From positions 1 through 46,170 of the forward strand of contig NZ_CAJSLV010000089.1 in the NCBI RefSeq assembly GCF_907177275.1: a DNA stretch of 46,170 nt. Reading direction: 5' to 3'. Both the position numbers and the translations under genes were made by a program. Source of the DNA: Actinacidiphila cocklensis. Lineage in GTDB: Bacteria; Actinomycetota; Actinomycetes; Streptomycetales; Streptomycetaceae. Each line of letters opens with the position of its first letter. Position 1 is the first letter of the stretch. Below are positions 42,572-46,170 of the stretch, piece by piece. Under the pieces are notes generated by a model that did not search any database, had not been told where the DNA came from, and saw only the letters and a list, made by a program, of their open reading frames with translations.

Positions 42572-43696
42572 ATGACTGAGACCAAGGACGCCAAGGACGC
42601 TTTCCCCGTCAAGGGCATGGACGCCGTCGTCTTCGCGGTGGGCAACGCGAAGCAGGCCGCGCACTACTACTCGACCGCCTTCGGGATGCGCCGGGTGGCG
42701 TACTCCGGGCCGGAGAACGGCAGCCGCGAGACCGCCTCGTACGTCCTGGAGTCCGGCGGCGCGCGCTTCGTCTTCACCTCCGTCATCAAGCCCGCCACCG
42801 AGCACGGCCGCTTCCTGGCCGACCACGTGGCCGCGCACGGCGACGGCGTCGTCGACCTGTCCATCGAGGTCCCCGACGCCCGCGCCGCCTACGCCTACGC
42901 CGTCGCCCACGGCGCGCGCGGGCTCGCCGAGCCGTACGAGCTGAAGGACGATCACGGCACCGTGGTGCTCGCCGAGATCGCCACCTACGGCCAGACCCGG
43001 CACACCCTCGTCGACCGCACCGGCTACGACGGCCCCTACCTGCCCGGCTACGACGCGGTGCAGCCGGTCGTCGAACCCCCGGCCCAGAGGTACTTCCAGG
43101 CCATCGACCACTGCGTCGGCAACGTCGAACTGGGCCGGATGAACGAGTGGGTGACCTTCTACAACGAGGTCATGGGCTTCACCAACATGAAGGAGTTCGT
43201 CGGCGACGACATCGCCACCGAGTACTCCGCCCTGATGTCGAAGGTCGTCGCCGACGGCACCCTGAAGGTCAAGTTCCCGCTCAACGAGCCGGCGGTGGGC
43301 AAGAAGAAGTCCCAGATCGACGAGTACCTGGAGTTCTACGGCGGCCCCGGCGTCCAGCACATCGCGCTGGCCACCAACGACATCGTCGCCTCGGTGCGGG
43401 CGATGCGGGCCGCGGGCGTGGAGTTCCTCGACACCCCCGACTCGTACTACGACACCCTCGGGGAGTGGGTCGGCGACACCAGGGTGCCGCTGCACCAGCT
43501 GCGCGAGCTGAAGATCCTGGCGGACCGGGACGAGGACGGGTACCTGCTGCAGATCTTCACCAAGCCGGTGCAGGACCGGCCGACGGTCTTCTTCGAGATG
43601 ATCGAGCGGCACGGCTCGATGGGCTTCGGCAAGGGCAACTTCAAGGCGCTCTTCGAGGCGATCGAGCGCGAGCAGGAGCGCCGCGGCAACCTGTAG
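42572..43696 (+). CDS. hpd: 4-hydroxyphenylpyruvate dioxygenase
   Basis: The gene encodes 374 residues from ATG 42572. The enzyme converts 4-hydroxyphenylpyruvate to homogentisate, the second step of tyrosine catabolism and the entry to homogentisate-derived ochronotic pigment. Two VOC-type domains are present; the iron ligands are His180 (IDHCVGNVELGRM), His263 (GVQHIALATNDI) and Glu342 (FFEMIERHG). The C-terminal GFGKGNFKALFEAIEREQERRG is the conserved helix that gates the active site. It diverges from an Lrp/AsnC gene. Only a weak GGGAC ribosome site, 13 bases away, is visible. Confidence 0.97.
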   Translation: MTETKDAKDAFPVKGMDAVVFAVGNAKQAAHYYSTAFGMRRVAYSGPENGSRETASYVLESGGARFVFTSVIKPATEHGRFLADHVAAHGDGVVDLSIEVPDARAAYAYAVAHGARGLAEPYELKDDHGTVVLAEIATYGQTRHTLVDRTGYDGPYLPGYDAVQPVVEPPAQRYFQAIDHCVGNVELGRMNEWVTFYNEVMGFTNMKEFVGDDIATEYSALMSKVVADGTLKVKFPLNEPAVGKKKSQIDEYLEFYGGPGVQHIALATNDIVASVRAMRAAGVEFLDTPDSYYDTLGEWVGDTRVPLHQLRELKILADRDEDGYLLQIFTKPVQDRPTVFFEMIERHGSMGFGKGNFKALFEAIEREQERRGNL

Positions 43697-43752
43697 GCCC
43701 CGCGCCGGACCGCGGTCCCCGTCGCGCGCAGTCCCCCCGCGCCCCTGGTGGG

Positions 43753-43770
43753 GGCACCCGCCAGGGTGCC
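43753..43770 (+). terminator. Hairpin between hpd and the FAD oxidoreductase gene
   Basis: GGCACCC (43753-43759) and GGGTGCC (43764-43770) form a 7-bp stem with a GCCA loop. It sits just upstream of the ribosome site of the next gene, so it may act as a terminator for hpd or restrain translation. The preceding bases (CGCGCAGTCCCCCCGCGCCCCTG) look like a decayed end of the intergenic repeat family. Confidence 0.4.
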
Positions 43771-43781
43771 AGGGTGGGGGG

Positions 43782-45149
43782 ATGGGTGACGTGATCGAGA
43801 TGTTGGCGGCGGGGCTGCCCGCAGAGGCGCTGGTGACCGACCCGGAGGTCATGGCCTCCTACGCACGGGACATGGCGAGCTTCTCCGCGGTCGGCGAGCC
43901 GCTCGCCGTCGTGACGCCGCGGACCGTCGAGGACGTGCAGCACGTCATGCGCACCGCGACCGCCGCCCGCGTGCCGGTCGTGCCGCAGGGCGCGCGGACC
44001 GGGCTGTCCGGCGGCGCCAACGCCGTGGACGGCTGCATCGTGCTGTCGCTGCGGAAGATGGACCGGATCGTCGAGATCGACCCGGTGGACCGGATCGCCG
44101 TGGTCGAACCCGGCGTCGTCAACGCGGTGCTGTCCCGCGCGGTCGCCGAGCAGGGGCTGTACTACCCGCCGGACCCGTCGAGCTGGGAGCAGTGCACCAT
44201 CGGCGGCAACATCGGCACCGGCGCGGGCGGCCTGTGCTGCGTCAAGTACGGCGTCACCGCCGAGTACGTCCTCGGCCTGGACGTCGTCCTGGTCGACGGC
44301 CGGCTGCTGAGCACCGGGCGGCGCACCGCCAAGGGCGTCGCGGGCTACGACCTGACCCGGCTCTTCGTGGGCTCCGAGGGCACCCTGGGCGTCGTGGTCA
44401 AGGCGGTCGTCGCCCTCAGGCCCGCGCCGCCGCAACAGCTCGCGCTGGTCGCCGAGTTCCCCTCGACGGCGGCCGCCTGCGCCGCGGTCTGCGCGATCAT
44501 GGAGGGCGGCCACGTACCGTCACTGCTCGAACTGATGGACGCCACCACCATCCGCGCGGTCAACGCGATGGCGCAGATGGGGCTGCCGGAGTCCACCGAG
44601 GCGCTGCTGCTGGCCGCGTTCGACACCCCCGACCCCGCGGCCGACCTGGCCGCGCTCGGCGAGCTGTGCACGGCGGCGGGAGCCACCGACGTGGTGCCCG
44701 CGCAGGACGCGGCGGAGTCCGAACTGCTGCTCCAGGCACGGCGGCTGTCGCTCACCGCGCTGGAGCGGATCTCCACCGCCACGATGATCGACGACGTGTG
44801 CGTACCGCGCGGGCGGCTCGGCGAGATGCTGGACGGGGTCGCCGCGATCGCCGCCGAGTACGACCTGACGATCGGCGTGTGCGCGCACGCCGGGGACGGC
44901 AACACCCACCCCGTGGTCTGCTTCGACGCGCACGACCCGGACGAGTCCCGCCGGGCCAGGGAGTCCTTCGACGCGATCATGGCGCTCGGCCTCGAACTGG
45001 GCGGCACCATCACCGGCGAGCACGGGGTGGGGCTGCTGAAAAGGGACTGGCTGGCCCAGGAACTCGGCCCCACGGGACTGGAGTTGCAGCGCGGCATCAA
45101 GGCCGTCTTCGACCCGCTGGGGCTGCTGAACCCCGGCAAGGTCTTCTGA
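43782..45149 (+). CDS. GlcD-type FAD-binding oxidoreductase
   Basis: The gene encodes 455 residues from ATG 43782, with GGGGGG immediately upstream. The N-terminal half is a PCMH-type FAD domain (PLAVVTPRTVEDVQHVMRTATAARVPVVPQGARTGLSGGANAVDGCIVL...PPDPSSWEQCTIGGNIGTGAGG). The C-terminal half is an FAD-oxidase C domain (HAGDGNTHPVVCFD; GGTITGEHGVGLLKRDWL; KAVFDPLGLLNPGKVF). This is the glycolate oxidase GlcD/D-lactate dehydrogenase family, which oxidises 2-hydroxy acids; the substrate cannot be specified. No separate GlcE or GlcF gene is in the window. It follows hpd by 85 bases and converges on the SsgA-like gene. Confidence 0.92.
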   Translation: MGDVIEMLAAGLPAEALVTDPEVMASYARDMASFSAVGEPLAVVTPRTVEDVQHVMRTATAARVPVVPQGARTGLSGGANAVDGCIVLSLRKMDRIVEIDPVDRIAVVEPGVVNAVLSRAVAEQGLYYPPDPSSWEQCTIGGNIGTGAGGLCCVKYGVTAEYVLGLDVVLVDGRLLSTGRRTAKGVAGYDLTRLFVGSEGTLGVVVKAVVALRPAPPQQLALVAEFPSTAAACAAVCAIMEGGHVPSLLELMDATTIRAVNAMAQMGLPESTEALLLAAFDTPDPAADLAALGELCTAAGATDVVPAQDAAESELLLQARRLSLTALERISTATMIDDVCVPRGRLGEMLDGVAAIAAEYDLTIGVCAHAGDGNTHPVVCFDAHDPDESRRARESFDAIMALGLELGGTITGEHGVGLLKRDWLAQELGPTGLELQRGIKAVFDPLGLLNPGKVF

Positions 45150-45164
45150 CCGCGGCAGGGCCGG

Positions 45165-45635
45165 CTACGCACCCGCGTCCGGGGTGTCGTCCTGCCGGCC
45201 CTGCAGCCACAGCTCGTCCCCCGCCACGGGGGCGAGCAGCCGGCTCAGGCCGTCGTCCATGCCGAGCTGCTCGTGCTCGGTGCCCGGCGGCACCACCCGC
45301 AGGGTGCGCTCCAGCCAGGCCGCGACGGGCGAGGACGGCGCTTCGAGCAGCGCCTCGCCGTCCGGCGAGCTGAGCGCCATGCACAGCACGCTGCGGCCGT
45401 TGACCTTCGTCGGCCAGATCCGCACGTCGCCGTGCCCGCACGGCCTGAACACCCCCTCCACGATCAGCTCCCGGGCGAACGTCCAGTTCACCGGCGTGTC
45501 GGAACCCACGTGGAAGGTGACGTGCACCGCGAAGGGGTCCTCCGTGCGGTAGGCCAGCTTCGCCGGTACGGGGATGCTGCGCTCGGGCGACAGCACCAGC
45601 TGCATTTCGAGTTCGCGTTCCACCACGGTCTGCAT
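45165..45635 (-). CDS. SsgA-like sporulation/cell-division regulator (SALP)
   Basis: The gene encodes 156 residues from ATG 45635, with AAGGAAAGGA upstream. The SALP pattern is complete: ELEMQLVLSPERSIPVPAKLAYRTEDPFAVHVTFHVGSDTPVNWTFARELIVEGVFRPCGHGDVRIWP...VLCMALSSPDGEALLEAPSSPVAAWLERTLRVVPPGTEHEQL. These proteins occur only in sporulating actinomycetes and steer septum placement and spore maturation together with FtsZ. The C-terminal tail past residue 140 is longer than in SsgB. I recall ssgG near hpd in S. coelicolor, so this is probably SsgG, which helps place septa in spore chains; I leave the symbol open. A promoter is visible 90-120 bases upstream. Confidence 0.92.
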   Translation of the reverse strand: MQTVVERELEMQLVLSPERSIPVPAKLAYRTEDPFAVHVTFHVGSDTPVNWTFARELIVEGVFRPCGHGDVRIWPTKVNGRSVLCMALSSPDGEALLEAPSSPVAAWLERTLRVVPPGTEHEQLGMDDGLSRLLAPVAGDELWLQGRQDDTPDAGA

Positions 45636-45727
45636 CGAGTCGACGTCCTTTCCTTGGCGCGGCGGCCCCTGTTGGCGGGTTTCGCGATCGGGGCCTGCAC
45701 CTGGAGAGAGCGCGTGCCTCTCCCACC

Positions 45728-45756
45728 ATTACGCGGCTTCGCGGGATTGGGTTCAA
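45728..45756 (-). promoter_or_regulatory. Promoter candidate of the SsgA-like gene
   Basis: On the minus strand TTGAAC (45756-45751), 17 bases, and CGTAAT (45733-45728) fit a vegetative sigma promoter. The leader would be about 85 bases. Confidence 0.5.
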
Positions 45757-45800
45757 ATTTCGTGAAGAGAGGGCGCGCGGCTCCGTGTGAGGGTAAGGAC

Positions 45801-45902
45801 GTGTCAGAGAGGGTGGTGTGCGGCGGCGCGGTCCCGCCGGGTCCGCCGGTCTGGTATCTCTGGACGCTGCACACCCTGGCCGAGCAGATACGGAACCTGT
45901 GA
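45801..45902 (+). CDS. Possible 33-residue peptide gene upstream of the RDD-like gene
   Basis: From GTG 45801 the frame reads MSERVVCGGAVPPGPPVWYLWTLHTLAEQIRNL and stops three bases before the next ATG. GAGGG lies eight bases upstream. Third codon positions are almost all G or C. The C-terminal half could form an amphipathic helix. No family is recognised; it might be a coupled leader peptide. Confidence 0.4.
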   Translation: MSERVVCGGAVPPGPPVWYLWTLHTLAEQIRNL

Positions 45903-45905
45903 ACC

Positions 45906-46170
45906 ATGAGCGCACCTCCTTCTGGCTCCTCCGGTTCTTCGTCGTCCGCGTCCCCGGCGCCGGGCTACTACCCGGACCCGTCCATCCCGAACTACATCCG
46001 CTACTGGAGCGGTTCCGGCTGGGTTCCGGGGACGAGCCGGCCCGCGCCCGAGGGTGTGCAACCCGCGCCGGCGCAGCAGGCGGTGGACGAGTCCGGGCCG
46101 ATGTTCCTGGACGCCGATCCCAGCGCGCCGGTCGCGGTGCAGGGCGTCCCGGAGGCCCCGCCGCCGGCAC
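45906..46170 (+). CDS. DUF2510/RDD-type membrane protein, N-terminal part (runs off the window)
   Basis: The frame starts at ATG 45906 and is open to the window end (88 residues). After a Ser/Ala-rich start it has PGYYPDPSIPNYIRYWSGSGWVPGTSRP, a DUF2510-like motif with conserved Tyr, Pro, Asp and Trp, followed by a Pro/Ala-rich linker. In Streptomyces this N-terminus is usually followed by an RDD transmembrane domain, which would lie outside the window. The function is unknown. Confidence 0.7.
   Translation, partial: MSAPPSGSSGSSSSASPAPGYYPDPSIPNYIRYWSGSGWVPGTSRPAPEGVQPAPAQQAVDESGPMFLDADPSAPVAVQGVPEAPPPA

Overview
The window is a chromosomal segment from a streptomycete-type actinomycete (Streptomyces or a close relative). 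The evidence is the very high GC content with strong G/C preference at third codon positions, frequent GTG starts, an SsgA-like sporulation protein, a LAxTG wall-anchored protein, a HemD/winged-helix NnaR regulator, and a gene order that I recall from Streptomyces coelicolor around pkaA-prfB-ftsEX-smpB-narK-nnaR-helD-hup-murA-hpd-ssgG. That synteny is from memory and was not searched.

Layout. 1-5.7 kb: an FHA-domain protein (partial, minus strand) diverging from two transmembrane Ser/Thr kinases; the second carries an extracellular beta-propeller-like region. 5.8-13.6 kb: prfB, a LAETG surface protein, small accessory genes, ftsE-ftsX, an S41 processing protease, smpB and the tmRNA gene. 13.7-16.4 kb: nitrate transporter narK and nnaR with a GlnR-like box between them. 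16.8-19.9 kb: a CGNR zinc-finger regulator and a HelD-like RNA polymerase-associated helicase. 20.4-26.2 kb: malic enzyme, hup, murA (convergent), a YqgE/AlgH protein, a DUF3039 protein and a TPR membrane protein. 26.7-33.9 kb: a GH20 hexosaminidase, a three-subunit molybdenum hydroxylase of the xanthine dehydrogenase family, and a PEP mutase/isocitrate lyase-like protein. 34.3-39.9 kb: tRNA-Cys, an MFS transporter, a DEAD/DEAH helicase, an IclR regulator and a PDZ-less Lon-like protease. 40-42.5 kb: an ArsR-MFS efflux operon with a clear double operator, and an Lrp/AsnC regulator. 42.6-46.2 kb: hpd, a GlcD-type FAD oxidoreductase, the SsgA-like gene, and the start of a probable RDD/DUF2510 protein.

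Most genes are housekeeping or core Streptomyces genes. The least explained signal is a family of GC-rich intergenic inverted-repeat elements, about 170 to 230 bp long, found behind nnaR, behind helD and twice behind the TPR gene, with a partial relative behind the MFS gene. They share ends of the type GGCTTGTCGCGCRGTTCC, a core built on CTGGGGGTACCCCCAG and, in three copies, a tail starting GCCACAGCA. Other items worth a second look are the molybdenum subunit lacking the usual cofactor-site motifs, the long acidic extension on its iron-sulfur partner, the kinase-propeller fusion, a short 12-residue tmRNA tag, the ArsR operators, an IclR protein with an acidic insertion, and several starts that look leaderless.
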